This document shows positions 42,586-51,814 of a stretch of 64,000 nt of DNA, piece after piece. Both the position numbers and the translations under genes were made by a program. This DNA is from an uncultured Rhodopila sp. (lineage in GTDB: Bacteria; Pseudomonadota; Alphaproteobacteria; Acetobacterales; Acetobacteraceae). A model generated the notes under the pieces. That model made no database searches. It saw nothing but the letters and a program-made list of their open reading frames with translations, and was not told the DNA's origin. The stretch spans positions 1 through 64,000 of the forward strand of contig CAIZFE010000100.1 of the NCBI GenBank assembly GCA_903932145.1, given 5' to 3'. Within the stretch, counting starts at the first letter, position 1. Each line of letters opens with the position of its first letter.

Positions 42586-43998
42586 TCAACGGCTGAGGAT
42601 CGACAGGGCGATCGAACCCGATGGCCGCGGGCGATTCGTCAGCGTTGTGAAGGCCCTGACCAGGGCGTCCACCTGATCGTCTTTTTTCCCCCAAGGAAAA
42701 TCCCGCATTTCGTCGAGCAATGTTCGGTTCCAGTCGCCACGGGCAATCGACAGATTGCCTCCCTCCACCTGGCATACCAGCGGCATGGCTCGGGTTGCTT
42801 TCGCTCCGGTTTCGCGCGCTGCAATCACATGAAAGCCCGCCAATTGTCTGGTCAGGTAGGACATTTGACTCTTGCCGGCCTGGCCGGGGTCTTCCGGGAT
42901 TGCCACGATCACGCGTGACCCGTCCTTTTGGGCGGTGGTCACGATTAATTCTTCCACCTGATGCGGGGTTCCCCGGATACGGGCGACGTCGATGATGCGA
43001 AACCGGCCCGTTTCATCGCGCCACAGTTTGACGCCAACTGTCCAGTCTGGATCATTTCTACCGTTTATATTGGTAGCGGCGAGGTCCCAGGCGCGCACCA
43101 GGTTATCCATCGCGTTTCCGGGTTCGACGATTGCAATGTGTTCGACGGAAAAGAGGCGTCCGCCGGCGGGCAGGGGAGTCTGTTGAAACAGAGCAGACCA
43201 GGCTCGTTCGCCGATCAGTTCTCGCTTCCGCGTTAAGGCTTCGTGATCTTCCCATTCGGGCCAAAGCGCGGTTCCGACCGCGCGACCGATCGGGTCGTCG
43301 GGTTCCGCGAGGGCGGGCAGTCGCACCACACGCCATTCGGCCTTGGCGCGCTCCAGTAACTGGCCGCCGAGGTCGTCGGGGTGCCACCGTGTCATGATCA
43401 ATACCACCCGGCCGTGCGGCTTAAGGCGGGTTGTGACGTCGGACTTGAACCATTCCCAGATATGCTCCCGCTGTCGCGGACTCTCCGCATCGGCTTGTGA
43501 CCTGACGGGATCGTCGATGATGATCAGATCCGCCCGGCGGCCGGTGATGGCTCCACGCACGCCGACGGCGAGGTACTCGCCGCCATCGTCGGTGGACCAT
43601 TTATCCACTGCCCTTTGTGTGTCGGAGATATTGAAGCCGAGATGCTGTTGCTTATCCTGGATCAGGCTGCGAAGACGATGGGAGAAATGTTCGGCCAGAC
43701 CAAGTGAATGCGATGCACTAATGACTGAAGATCCGGGATGCTCTGAAAACCACCATGCCGGGAACAGAACAGATGCATAGGTGGATTTGGCTGATCCTGG
43801 CGGCATCAGGATCATTAATCGATCATATTCACCGCGCGACAGGCCTTCCAACTCGGATATAAGATAACGATGATGAGTGGCTGGATGATACCCGGTGTCT
43901 CTGAGCGCTTCTTCGGACCAGCGTCTGAGATTGCCCCGGATGCGAGTTCTTAAAAACAGGTGCTGTTCGATAGGATCACTGTCTATTCTGATGAAAAT
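42586..43998 (-). CDS. phage terminase large subunit (no canonical start codon)
   Basis: TerL packages DNA: an N-terminal ATPase plus a C-terminal RNase H-type nuclease. Visible are the adenine-side region (TGYHPATHHRYLISELEGLS), Walker A PPGSAKS, Walker B DLIIIDDP, coupling motif LIMTRWHPDDLGG, nuclease Asp in VRAWDLAATN and KKDDQVDALVRAFTTL. The conserved N-terminal part lies upstream of the first canonical start (TTG 43851). The frame is open only to a TAA at 43999-44001 and offers just ATT (43998), ATC or CTG codons. The gene may use a rare start or be 5'-truncated. No small terminase is seen. Confidence 0.85.
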   Translation of the reverse strand: MFIRIDSDPIEQHLFLRTRIRGNLRRWSEEALRDTGYHPATHHRYLISELEGLSRGEYDRLMILMPPGSAKSTYASVLFPAWWFSEHPGSSVISASHSLGLAEHFSHRLRSLIQDKQQHLGFNISDTQRAVDKWSTDDGGEYLAVGVRGAITGRRADLIIIDDPVRSQADAESPRQREHIWEWFKSDVTTRLKPHGRVVLIMTRWHPDDLGGQLLERAKAEWRVVRLPALAEPDDPIGRAVGTALWPEWEDHEALTRKRELIGERAWSALFQQTPLPAGGRLFSVEHIAIVEPGNAMDNLVRAWDLAATNINGRNDPDWTVGVKLWRDETGRFRIIDVARIRGTPHQVEELIVTTAQKDGSRVIVAIPEDPGQAGKSQMSYLTRQLAGFHVIAARETGAKATRAMPLVCQVEGGNLSIARGDWNRTLLDEMRDFPWGKKDDQVDALVRAFTTLTNRPRPSGSIALSILSR

Positions 43999-44238
43999 TT
44001 AGAGTGGCGCCAGCATCGTCCACGCGACGTGAAATGAGCGATCATCGTGGACGGCAAAGACCCGTGGTAGCGCCGCTCGCAAACCCCGGATCATACAAAG
44101 AAGCATAGTCTTTTTTGGGGTGTTTGGTCAAGCCTTTTTTCCTAGTTTTCGCAAAATATCCGGGCAGCGGCATTTCGGGGATGATGTGCACGAGATATGG
44201 CCTTGTCATCGCGGGTTAGTCGGCTTTACCCACACGCC
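43999..44238. other. intergenic region between phage block and tgt
   Basis: About 240 bases at the right edge of the phage block, carrying one 8-bp inverted repeat (44017-44053) and two T6 runs (about 44109-44114 and 44135-44140). I see no gene, tRNA end or attachment-site repeat. The promoter of tgt and of the phage block must both lie here. Confidence 0.5.
44017..44053. repeat. inverted repeat at the phage/host border
   Basis: CGTCCACG (44017-44024) and CGTGGACG (44046-44053) form a perfect 8-bp inverted repeat with a 21-base spacer, immediately upstream of the terminase frame. It might be an operator for the block or a chance hairpin. Confidence 0.4.
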
Positions 44239-45372
44239 ATGAACATGACCGAACCCTTTAGTTTCCAGTTGGTGGCCACCGATGGGCCAGCCCGAACCGG
44301 CGTTGTGCATACAGCGCACGGTCCGCTTGCCACCCCGGCTTTCATGGCCGTGGGGACCGCCGGGACCGTTAAAGCGATGACCGCCGATGCGGTTCGGGCA
44401 ACCGGCGGACACTGCGTCCTGGGCAATACCTATCATCTGATGTTGCGCCCCGGCGCGGATCGGATCGCTGCCCTGGGTGGGCTGCACCGCTTCATGGACT
44501 GGCCAGGTCCGATCCTGACCGATTCGGGTGGCTTTCAGGTCATGTCGCTGTCCGCTCTCCGGAAGCTGGATCGGGACGGGGTGACCTTCCAATCTCACAT
44601 CGACGGCAGCCGGCATCGGCTGACGCCCGCAATTTGCATGGAGTTGCAGGACAAGTTCGATTCCACCATCACCATGGTGCTGGATGAATGCACGGCTTTT
44701 CCGGCGACCTATGACAGCGCGGCGTCCTCGATGGAGATGTCGATGCGCTGGGCCGATCTGTCGAAGCAGGCTTTTCGCCCGCGGCCGGGGTATGGCTTGT
44801 TCGGCATCGTTCAGGGCAGTACCTATCCGGATTTGCGTTTGCGGTCCGCCAGTGCATTGAAAGATATAGGGTTCGATGGCTATGCGGTCGGCGGACTGGC
44901 GGTCGGGGAGGGTCAGGCAGCGATGCTGGAAACTCTCGACGTGACCGTGCCGCATTTGCCGGAGGGCGCACCGCGTTACCTCATGGGGGTTGGAACTCCG
45001 GATGACATCCTCTGTGCCGTCGCGCGCGGCATCGATATGTTCGACTGCGTGATTCCGACCCGGGCGGGCCGGACTGCCCGCGCCTACACCAGCTCGGGGG
45101 TCCACAATGTCCGCAACGCGCGCTTCGCTGACGATCCGTTGCCGCTCGACCCGGGATGCGCGTGCCCGGCGTGCACGCGGCACACCAGGGCCTATCTCCA
45201 CCACCTGTTCCGAGCGGGAGAAATGCTCGGGCCGATGCTGCTGACCTGGCATAATCTCGAATATTACCAGTCGCTGATGCGGGGTATCCGTGGTGCCATC
45301 GAAGCGGGCCAACTGGCAGAGTACTCTGCAAGCGTGCGTGCGGGCTGGGTAACGCAGGAGACATCCGAATGA
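44239..45372 (+). CDS. tgt: tRNA-guanine transglycosylase
   Basis: Tgt swaps guanine 34 of tRNAs with GUN anticodons for preQ1. The TIM-barrel enzyme shows [27 protein letters not shown], the catalytic Asp in [32 protein letters not shown], the second Asp in [12 protein letters not shown], and zinc ligands in [20 protein letters not shown] 44239 gives 377 residues, the usual size, though ATG 44197 is also possible. It is the first gene of the queuosine operon and overlaps queF by ATGA. Confidence 0.96.
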   Translation: MNMTEPFSFQLVATDGPARTGVVHTAHGPLATPAFMAVGTAGTVKAMTADAVRATGGHCVLGNTYHLMLRPGADRIAALGGLHRFMDWPGPILTDSGGFQVMSLSALRKLDRDGVTFQSHIDGSRHRLTPAICMELQDKFDSTITMVLDECTAFPATYDSAASSMEMSMRWADLSKQAFRPRPGYGLFGIVQGSTYPDLRLRSASALKDIGFDGYAVGGLAVGEGQAAMLETLDVTVPHLPEGAPRYLMGVGTPDDILCAVARGIDMFDCVIPTRAGRTARAYTSSGVHNVRNARFADDPLPLDPGCACPACTRHTRAYLHHLFRAGEMLGPMLLTWHNLEYYQSLMRGIRGAIEAGQLAEYSASVRAGWVTQETSE

Positions 45373-45827
45373 CCGACTATGACCATCTCACGTTGCTTGG
45401 GCACCATGTGCCGGCCCCAGCCAGTCCCGACGCTGCGGTCTTGGAACGCGTGGCGAATCCTGCCGCGGGCAAACATTACATCGTCCGCCTGACCTGCCCG
45501 GAGTTTACCTCGCTGTGCCCGCTGACGGGTCAGCCGGATTTCGCGCATATCATGATAGATTATATTCCCAAAAACTGGATCGTTGAGAGCAAATCGTTCA
45601 AGCTCTTCATGGCATCGTACCGAAACCACGGAGCCTTTCATGAGGCATGCTCCATGGAGATCGCGGATAGATTGGTTTCGCTGCTGGAGCCGGTGTGGCT
45701 TCGCATTGGGGCTTATTGGTATCCGCGCGGCGGCATTCCGATCGATGTGTTCTGGCAGACGGCGAATGCGCCTGCTGATGTATGGGTGCCGTCGCAGGAT
45801 GTGCCGCCTTATCGCGGGCGCGGCTGA
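45369..45827 (+). CDS. queF: NADPH-dependent 7-cyano-7-deazaguanine reductase
   Basis: QueF reduces preQ0 to preQ1, the substrate of Tgt. The 152-residue unimodular (T-fold) type contains the catalytic Cys and Asp in [16 protein letters not shown], the signature [20 protein letters not shown] and the C-terminal [15 protein letters not shown]. It overlaps tgt and lies 3 bases before queG, so three consecutive queuosine steps are cotranscribed. Confidence 0.96.
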   Translation: MTDYDHLTLLGHHVPAPASPDAAVLERVANPAAGKHYIVRLTCPEFTSLCPLTGQPDFAHIMIDYIPKNWIVESKSFKLFMASYRNHGAFHEACSMEIADRLVSLLEPVWLRIGAYWYPRGGIPIDVFWQTANAPADVWVPSQDVPPYRGRG

Positions 45828-45830
45828 CGC

Positions 45831-46895
45831 TTGGCCGTGAAAGGTTCGGCACCGGTCGATCCCAGAAGCCAAATCCGGGAGCGTGCGTTACAGATTGGGT
45901 TCGATGCCGTCGGGTTCTGTAAAGCGAGTCTTGGTCCGGAGGCGCGTGACAGGCTCGGGGATTTTATCCAGGCCGGCTATCATGGCGAAATGGGATGGTT
46001 GGCTGAAAGGTCGGAACAACGCAGTCATCCGCAATCTCTTTGGCCCGAAGCACGGAGTGCGATCGTGGTCGGGTTGTCTTACGCCCCGGAGGGCGATCCG
46101 CTTGCGGTTACCGAACACGCCAGCGCCGGGGCGATATCGGTCTATGCCCGTAACCGCGATTACCACGACCTTATAAAAGGGCGACTGAAACATCTGGCGC
46201 AGTTTGTGGTGTCGCGTTTTCCTTGCGACGTGAAGGTCTTCGTGGACACGGCGCCGGTCATGGAGAAGCCCCTGGCGCAGAGCAGCGGGCTCGGGTGGCA
46301 AGGCAAGCATACCAATCTTGTCTCGCGCACGCATGGCTCCTGGCTATTGCTGGGCGAGATCTATACAACGCTGGAGCTGGAACCCGAGGACGCGACAACC
46401 GACCATTGCGGGTCGTGTTCGCGTTGCCTCGACATCTGCCCGACGAAGGCATTCCCGGCGCCGTATCAACTCGATGCGACACGGTGCATTTCGTATCTGA
46501 CCATCGAGCATAAGGGGCCGATTCCGCTGGAGTTCCGGAAGGCGATGGGCAACCGGATTTATGGTTGCGACGACTGTCTCGCGGTTTGCCCTTGGAACAA
46601 GTTCGCCCAACCGACGGTGCATGAGCAATTGATGAGCCGGGAAGACCTTAATGCGCCGCGTCTTCAGGCGCTGGCTGCGTTGGATGACAGTGGTTTCCGG
46701 GCGATGTTTTCCGGATCACCGATTAAGCGGATCGGACGCAATCGTTTCGTCAGAAATGTCCTGACGGCGATCGGGAATTCCGGTGATGCGACCCTGCGCC
46801 CCTGCGTGGAGGCGCTTCGGAATGATCCAGACCCGATCGTGGCCGAAGCCGCCGCGTGGGCGGTGGACCAACTCGCCCATCAGCCTTCGCTGTGA
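45831..46895 (+). CDS. queG: epoxyqueuosine reductase
   Basis: QueG is a cobalamin and 2x[4Fe-4S] enzyme making queuosine from epoxyqueuosine. The 354-residue protein has the two cluster motifs CGSCSRCLDICPTKAF and CDDCLAVCPWNKFA, plus family blocks IGFDAVGFCKA, YHGEMGWLA, AIVVGLSYAP and FVDTAPVMEKPLAQSSGLGW. A HEAT-like end (EALRNDPDPIVAEAAAWAV) follows. The start is TTG 45831, with GTG 45837 also possible. Its 3' end overlaps the convergent rsmI by 16 bases. Confidence 0.95.
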   Translation: MAVKGSAPVDPRSQIRERALQIGFDAVGFCKASLGPEARDRLGDFIQAGYHGEMGWLAERSEQRSHPQSLWPEARSAIVVGLSYAPEGDPLAVTEHASAGAISVYARNRDYHDLIKGRLKHLAQFVVSRFPCDVKVFVDTAPVMEKPLAQSSGLGWQGKHTNLVSRTHGSWLLLGEIYTTLELEPEDATTDHCGSCSRCLDICPTKAFPAPYQLDATRCISYLTIEHKGPIPLEFRKAMGNRIYGCDDCLAVCPWNKFAQPTVHEQLMSREDLNAPRLQALAALDDSGFRAMFSGSPIKRIGRNRFVRNVLTAIGNSGDATLRPCVEALRNDPDPIVAEAAAWAVDQLAHQPSL

Positions 46896-47773
46896 ATTTG
46901 GAGTGCCCGCGCATAAACGATCTTGCGGGGCAGCCCGGTCGCGGTGCTGACGAGGGCGGCGGCATCCTTCACCGTCTGTGTCGCGAGTGCGGCGCGTAAT
47001 CGGCCGTCGAGATCCTCGGGGTCGTCGGTTTCGGGCGGGCCGATCAGCACGGTGATCTCGCCGCGGGCCGGTTCCCGGGTAAACACCTCTGTGAGTCTGC
47101 TCACATTCCCGCGCTGAACCGTTTCATAATATTTGGTCAGTTCACGTGCGACGGCGGCGGCGCGGTCGCCAAATACCAGTTGCAGGTCTTCCAGGGTTTC
47201 GAGCAACCGATGCGGGGCCTCGTACCAAATGAACGTGGTTGACAGTCCGGCGCGTTCGGCAGCCCGCAAACTGCTGAAGGCGGCGCGACGAGCCGCCTGC
47301 TTGGCTGGGGGGAACCCGAGGAACATGAAGGGCAGGGGCGGCAAGCCGGAGAGAATCAACGCTGTTACCGCCGCGTTCGGACCCGGAATCGCGGTCACCG
47401 TTAGGCCTGCCTCGATGACCGCACGGACGAGGCGATAGCCGGGGTCTGATACCAGGGGCGTTCCGGCGTCGGACACCAGGGCGATGGTCTGGTTGTTGCG
47501 CAGCTTTGCGAGGACGGACCCGGTCCTGGCGTCCTCATTATGCTCATGCAGAGGTTCGGTTCGCGTGTGGATGTCCATCGACGCGAGCAGCCGTCCCGTG
47601 CGTCGGGTGTCTTCGCACAGGATCAGGTCGCAGCCGTTCAGCGCGATACGCGCGCGCGCGGAAATATCCCCCAGGTTGCCGATTGGCGTGGAAACAAGCA
47701 CAAGGCCATGGAATGGGGCGGACTGGCCGTCCCGTAGGTCATCGGGAGACGCAGCCGATGCGGCAACGGGCAT
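46880..47773 (-). CDS. rsmI: 16S rRNA (cytidine-1402-2'-O)-methyltransferase
   Basis: RsmI methylates C1402 in the decoding centre. The 297-residue SAM-dependent tetrapyrrole-methylase-fold protein has LVLVSTPIGNLGDISARA, CEDTRRTGRLL, TIALVSDAGTPLVSDPGYRL, VTAIPGPNAAVTALILSGLP and FIWYEAPHRLLETLEDL. It is divergent from the lpoA-like gene, as in Escherichia coli. Here the two start codons even overlap (ATG 47773 against ATG 47758), so their control regions lie in each other's coding sequence. Confidence 0.96.
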   Translation of the reverse strand: MPVAASAASPDDLRDGQSAPFHGLVLVSTPIGNLGDISARARIALNGCDLILCEDTRRTGRLLASMDIHTRTEPLHEHNEDARTGSVLAKLRNNQTIALVSDAGTPLVSDPGYRLVRAVIEAGLTVTAIPGPNAAVTALILSGLPPLPFMFLGFPPAKQAARRAAFSSLRAAERAGLSTTFIWYEAPHRLLETLEDLQLVFGDRAAAVARELTKYYETVQRGNVSRLTEVFTREPARGEITVLIGPPETDDPEDLDGRLRAALATQTVKDAAALVSTATGLPRKIVYARALQIHSEG

Positions 47774-49014
47774 ACATTATCCTTATCTGCGCCCTGACAG
47801 TGTCGGGTTGCGGTGGGCAATCCGGACGCTATGGAGCGGGACCGCAATTTGGATCGAATGGCCCTACGCCGCTAGGCCCAATCGCGGGTTCGCCGATGGG
47901 CACTCGGCATGCAGCGGCCATTCTGCTGCCGCTGACCGGTCCGCGGGCCGCTCTTGGGCAGGTGTTGCTCCAGGGGGCTCAGCTCTCGGCGCAGGATAAT
48001 GCCCTGGCATTGGATGTCCTGGACACAGGCGGGACGGCATCCGGGGCTGCTACCGCGGCCCAAACCGCGATCATGAACCAGGACAGTGTTATTTTGGGGC
48101 CGCTAACGTCGGCCGAAACCGCGGCGGTCGCGCCGATTGCACGCGGGGCTGGCATTCCGGTTTTAGCGTTCACCAACGATGCGGCGCAATCCCAGCCCGG
48201 CGTTTGGCCGCTTGGTGTTTCGCCGGATCAGCAAATCCGGCGCCTGGTCGTGTCAGCGCAGGCGCAAGGGAAGACGCAGTTCGCCGGTTTGCTGCCCGAT
48301 TCCGACTTTGGCAGGGCGATGGCCAACGCGCTGACGAAAGCGACACAGGAAGCGGGATTGCCGGCGCCGAGCATACATATGCATCCTGCCGGAATGCCGG
48401 CGATCACGCAGTCGGCGCGGGATTTGGCGGATTACGCCAACCGGCGGGGGCCGATCGACGCCAAGGTTAAGGCTGCTCGGGCTTTGGGGACAGCCGATGG
48501 ACGCCGTGAGGCGCAGGAGCTGGTGAAAACGCCGATCCCGCCGCCGTCGTTCAACGTCCTGCTGCTGGCGGATACCGGCGACGCCTTACAGGAAGTTGCC
48601 TCTTTGCTACCGTATTATGATGTCGATCGATCCGTGGTTCAGATCGTCGGGCCGGCACTTTGGGCCGATCCCGCCAGTGGATCTGGATCCGTCACAGGGG
48701 CTTGGTATGCAGCGCCTGACAGCAGCACGCGAAGCGACTTTGAACGCGATTTTGGCGCGAAGTATGGTGTCTCCCCGTCACCGTTGGCGGATCTGGCGTT
48801 TGACGCGGTTTCGGTGTCCAAGGTGATTGTGGGTCCGAGGGGCAGCGACGTCGCGATTTTGACTCAACCCGGCGGGTTCGTCGGAACCGACGGCTGGTTC
48901 GCACTTCAGCCTGACGGTCAGGTTCGGCGCGGGTTGGCGGTGTTCAAGATCGAACGCGCCGGACCTGAATTGATCGATCCCGCGCCGCAATCGGCGGCGG
49001 CGCCGGGACTGTGA
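47758..49014 (+). CDS. LpoA-like penicillin-binding-protein activator lipoprotein
   Basis: A 418-residue lipoprotein. The signal peptide carries a lipobox (LTVSGC, Cys about residue 17). A type-1 periplasmic-binding-protein fold follows (AAILLPLTGPRAALGQVLLQ, GPLTSAETAAVAPIARGAGI, PVLAFTND, FAGLLPDSDFGRAMANALTK). The neighbourhood with rsmI matches the E. coli rsmI-lpoA pair, so a role as activator of a peptidoglycan synthase is likely, although the N-terminal TPR domain of E. coli LpoA is absent. ATG 47758 follows GGGAG. A long hairpin lies after the stop. Confidence 0.85.
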   Translation: MRQRAYIILICALTVSGCGGQSGRYGAGPQFGSNGPTPLGPIAGSPMGTRHAAAILLPLTGPRAALGQVLLQGAQLSAQDNALALDVLDTGGTASGAATAAQTAIMNQDSVILGPLTSAETAAVAPIARGAGIPVLAFTNDAAQSQPGVWPLGVSPDQQIRRLVVSAQAQGKTQFAGLLPDSDFGRAMANALTKATQEAGLPAPSIHMHPAGMPAITQSARDLADYANRRGPIDAKVKAARALGTADGRREAQELVKTPIPPPSFNVLLLADTGDALQEVASLLPYYDVDRSVVQIVGPALWADPASGSGSVTGAWYAAPDSSTRSDFERDFGAKYGVSPSPLADLAFDAVSVSKVIVGPRGSDVAILTQPGGFVGTDGWFALQPDGQVRRGLAVFKIERAGPELIDPAPQSAAAPGL

Positions 49015-49020
49015 ACTCCG

Positions 49021-49062
49021 GGTCGGGTTTGTCAGCCTCGACGGAGGCCGACAAACCCGACC
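49021..49062. terminator. strong bidirectional hairpin between lpoA-like gene and trpS
   Basis: A perfect 13-bp stem, GGTCGGGTTTGTC (49021-49033) against GACAAACCCGACC (49050-49062), has a 16-base loop. It starts 6 bases after the lpoA-like stop and includes the last codons of trpS. It probably serves as terminator for both convergent genes. Confidence 0.7.
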
Positions 49063-50039
49063 AGCCGTTCGGCCTCGCTGACGATCGGATCAGCGATGGC
49101 GGCCGCGCGTTCGGCTCCGGACTGGAGTATAGCGATCAGTGCATTTTCGTCGCCGAGCAGGCGGTTTGTTTCCGCCGAAATCGGTGCCAGCTTCTGGACC
49201 AGTAGGTCGGCCAGGGCATTCTTGAACGGGCCGAACCCTTGGCCGCCATGGGCGCGCAGTACCGAGGCATGATCCGTGTCGGTCAGGGCCGCGTAAATCC
49301 CGACGAGATTTCGGGCTTCCGGCCGGTCGGCGAGACCGTCGACCTCGGATGGCAGTGGTAGCGGATCAGTTTTGGCTCGGCGGATTTTCAAAGCGATGGT
49401 GTCGGCGTCATCGTTCAGATTGATGCGGCTCTGGTCGGATGGGTCGGACTTCGACATTTTTTTCGTGCCGTCGCGCAGGCTCATGACGCGGGCGGCCGGC
49501 CCCAGGATCACCGGTTCGATGTTCGGGAAGAAATCGACGCCGTAATCGTGGTTGAATTTCTGCGCGATGTCGTTCGCGAGTTCCAAATGCTGGCGTTGAT
49601 CGTCGCCGACCGGCACGCGGGTGGCGTGGTAGGCGTGAATGTCCGCCGCCATCAGGTTCGGATAGACGTACAGGCCGGCCGACGCGTTCTCTCGATCCTT
49701 GCCGGCTTTGTCCTTGAATTGGGTCATGCGGTTGAGCCAGCCAAGGCGCGCCACGCAGTTGAAGATCCAGGCGAGTTGCGCATGGGCACGGACGCCGGAT
49801 TGCAGAAACAGAATGTGGTTCACCGGATCGACGCCGCAGGCCAGCAGCGTGGCGGCCATCTCCAGAGATTGCCGGCGCAGGGCGGCCGGGTCCTGCCAGG
49901 CGGTGATCGCGTGCAGATCGACCACGCACCACAGGCACTCGTGGTTATCCTGAAGCGTGACCCAGTTGCGAATGGCACCGAGGTAATTTCCCAATGTGGG
50001 AATGCCGGACGGCTGAATGCCTGAGAAAACGCGCTGCAT
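49032..50039 (-). CDS. trpS: tryptophanyl-tRNA synthetase
   Basis: TrpRS charges tRNA-Trp. The 335-residue class Ic enzyme has the HIGH-like [26 protein letters not shown], the Trp pocket region ([31 protein letters not shown]) and the KMSKS motif [13 protein letters not shown] 50039 matches family N-termini, and the in-frame upstream extension lies within the end of murJ. It is 5 bases from murJ, so the two are probably cotranscribed. Confidence 0.96.
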   Translation of the reverse strand: MQRVFSGIQPSGIPTLGNYLGAIRNWVTLQDNHECLWCVVDLHAITAWQDPAALRRQSLEMAATLLACGVDPVNHILFLQSGVRAHAQLAWIFNCVARLGWLNRMTQFKDKAGKDRENASAGLYVYPNLMAADIHAYHATRVPVGDDQRQHLELANDIAQKFNHDYGVDFFPNIEPVILGPAARVMSLRDGTKKMSKSDPSDQSRINLNDDADTIALKIRRAKTDPLPLPSEVDGLADRPEARNLVGIYAALTDTDHASVLRAHGGQGFGPFKNALADLLVQKLAPISAETNRLLGDENALIAILQSGAERAAAIADPIVSEAERLVGFVGLRRG

Positions 50040-50044
50040 ACCGT

Positions 50045-51637
50045 TCAAGTCTCTGTCGTTGGGGGCGAACTGATGGCCGATCCCACCTCGGCGCGCAAGC
50101 GACGACGCGACATCATGCGGCCGATATCTCTGAGATCGTAGGCGCCGAGCAAGGAGGCGGCGATGGCATAGGCCAGCATGCCTGCCCCGACCAATCCCCC
50201 CAGGGATGCCATGCGCAGCCACCCGTGTGCCGGCGGGGTCTGGAACAGCAGATCCCGCAGGCCCCACAGAACGCCGGCCATGGCGATGGAGGCCCCCAAC
50301 ATGCCGAGGCAGCGGCGGCGCAGTTGCCGGTCGGGCACGAAATGGCCCCGGCGAAGAAGCACGTATCCCAGGCCGACGACATTGCAGATGGCGGCGATGC
50401 TGGTGGCCAGCGCGGGTCCGATGTGGGCGAGCGGCACCATGAAGGCGAGATTCAGGATCAGGTTCAACGCAACACTCGAGACGCCGATCTTGACCGGCAT
50501 GCTGGTGTCACCACGGGCGAAGAACGCGGGGGCGAGCACCTTCACCAGGACGAAGGCCGGCAGTCCGAGCGCGTAGGCGGCCAGGGATTGCGACGAGAGC
50601 AGCACGCTTTCCATGCTGAACGCGCCACGGCCGAACAGGACGAACATGATCGGATTGGCGCAGACGATCAGGGCCAACGCGGCGGGCAGTGTCAGGAACA
50701 ACCCATACTCGATGGCTCGGTTAAGCGTGCCGATCGCCGAAGCCGCTTCACCTGCGCGGACCTGACGGGACAGCAGCGGCAACAAGGCGGTTCCGACGGC
50801 TGTGCCGATGACGCCCAGCGGCAGTTGCTGCACACGGTCGGCAAAATACAGGACTGACACGGTGCCGGGGGGCAGCAGGCTGGCAATGATCACATCGACC
50901 GTCAGATTGAGTTGCGTCACGCCCGCTCCGACCAGGCCCGGTGCCATACGGCGCATCAGCAGCCGCATTTGCGGCGTCATCCTGGGTCTGGGGATTTGCA
51001 GGGCCATACCGCCGCGCCGAACCGCCATCATCAGCAGCCCAAGCTGGGCCACGCCGGAAATGGAGACGCCCCATGACAGTGCGTGCCCGACGGTGGGGAC
51101 ATACGGGGTCATCCAAAGCATGCAGGCGATCGAGACAATGTTGAACAGCACGTAGGACGCGGATGCGGCGGTGAATTTCTCCAGGCCGTTCAGGACACCG
51201 GAAACCAGGGCGGCGAGGCAGATCAGCACGAGATAGGGAAAGGTGATCCTGGACAGGCTGACGGCCAGGGCGAATTTTCCGGGATCTTCAGCGAACCCCG
51301 GGGCCAGGACGACCATGAGTTGCGGCATGAAAAGCTCACCCAAGATCGTCATGATCCCGAGCCAGAAGGCCATGACCGCGAACGCTTCCTCGGCGAATTG
51401 CTTCGCGGCGCCGGGGCCTTCCGTGTGCAGCAGCCCGGAGAATGCCGGGATGAAGGCGGCGTTGAATGCGCCTTCTCCGAAAAGTCTGCGGAACAGGTTG
51501 GGGAGTTTGAGGGCTACGAAGAAGGCGTCGGCGATCGGGCCGGTGCCGATCAGGGCCGCGATCAGCATGTCGCGTCCGAACCCTAGGACTCGGCTGATGA
51601 GCGTCCAGCCGCCGACGGTCAGAATGCCCCTCAGCAT
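50045..51637 (-). CDS. murJ: lipid II flippase MurJ
   Basis: MurJ (MviN) moves lipid II across the inner membrane for peptidoglycan synthesis. The 530-residue MOP-superfamily protein has about 14 hydrophobic helices. Family blocks are [88 protein letters not shown] and [20 protein letters not shown]. It lies before trpS. A palindromic repeat doublet sits between it and gpsA. Confidence 0.96.
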   Translation of the reverse strand: MLRGILTVGGWTLISRVLGFGRDMLIAALIGTGPIADAFFVALKLPNLFRRLFGEGAFNAAFIPAFSGLLHTEGPGAAKQFAEEAFAVMAFWLGIMTILGELFMPQLMVVLAPGFAEDPGKFALAVSLSRITFPYLVLICLAALVSGVLNGLEKFTAASASYVLFNIVSIACMLWMTPYVPTVGHALSWGVSISGVAQLGLLMMAVRRGGMALQIPRPRMTPQMRLLMRRMAPGLVGAGVTQLNLTVDVIIASLLPPGTVSVLYFADRVQQLPLGVIGTAVGTALLPLLSRQVRAGEAASAIGTLNRAIEYGLFLTLPAALALIVCANPIMFVLFGRGAFSMESVLLSSQSLAAYALGLPAFVLVKVLAPAFFARGDTSMPVKIGVSSVALNLILNLAFMVPLAHIGPALATSIAAICNVVGLGYVLLRRGHFVPDRQLRRRCLGMLGASIAMAGVLWGLRDLLFQTPPAHGWLRMASLGGLVGAGMLAYAIAASLLGAYDLRDIGRMMSRRRLRAEVGSAISSPPTTET

Positions 51638-51666
51638 GGTCGGGCCTGGCCAGGCGTGACCCCGCC

Positions 51667-51752
51667 GTCAGGGCGGGCGAAGGCCCGCCATCCACGTCTT
51701 CTAGCGTTCGCCACCAGAAAAGGCGTGGATGGCGGGCCTTCGCCCGCCATGA
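51667..51752. repeat. REP/BIME-like palindromic doublet, copy B (intact)
   Basis: Two inverted hairpin units: GGCGGGC-GAAG-GCCCGCC (51672-51689) followed by ATCCACG, and CGTGGAT followed by GGCGGGC-CTTC-GCCCGCC (51731-51748). The whole is a large imperfect palindrome with a 28-base unrelated centre. Copy A at 12744-12835 shares the unit and spacing. It fills the gap between gpsA and murJ. Confidence 0.85.
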
Positions 51753-51814
51753 CGGGAGAGGCATTCGCGGCACCGAAAGCTATCCCGAAGCCCATATAGA
51801 AACCTGTGGCTCTG

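Larger units (their letters stand above)
19784..43998 (-). mobile_element. contractile-tailed phage-like particle locus without integration, replication or lysis genes
   Basis: About 24.2 kb on one strand holds packaging, head, connector, contractile tail, baseplate and fibre genes with many stop-start overlaps. The gene order is like that of a temperate myophage structural region. No integrase, excisionase, repressor, replication, methylase, holin, endolysin, small terminase or head protease is visible, and no tRNA or att repeat flanks it. The neighbours are a ThDP enzyme gene and tgt. It could be a decaying prophage or a domesticated DNA-packaging particle. Most frames are intact, but the terminase start and the tape-measure region are abnormal. 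Confidence 0.85.

Noticed and set aside
44109-44140. T-runs that might form a terminator before tgt
   Set aside because: There is no stable GC stem directly upstream on either strand and no gene reading into it from the left.
49548-50857. Forward frames opposite trpS and murJ
   Set aside because: Composition is that of complementary-strand shadows, and both reverse genes are full length with clear motifs.
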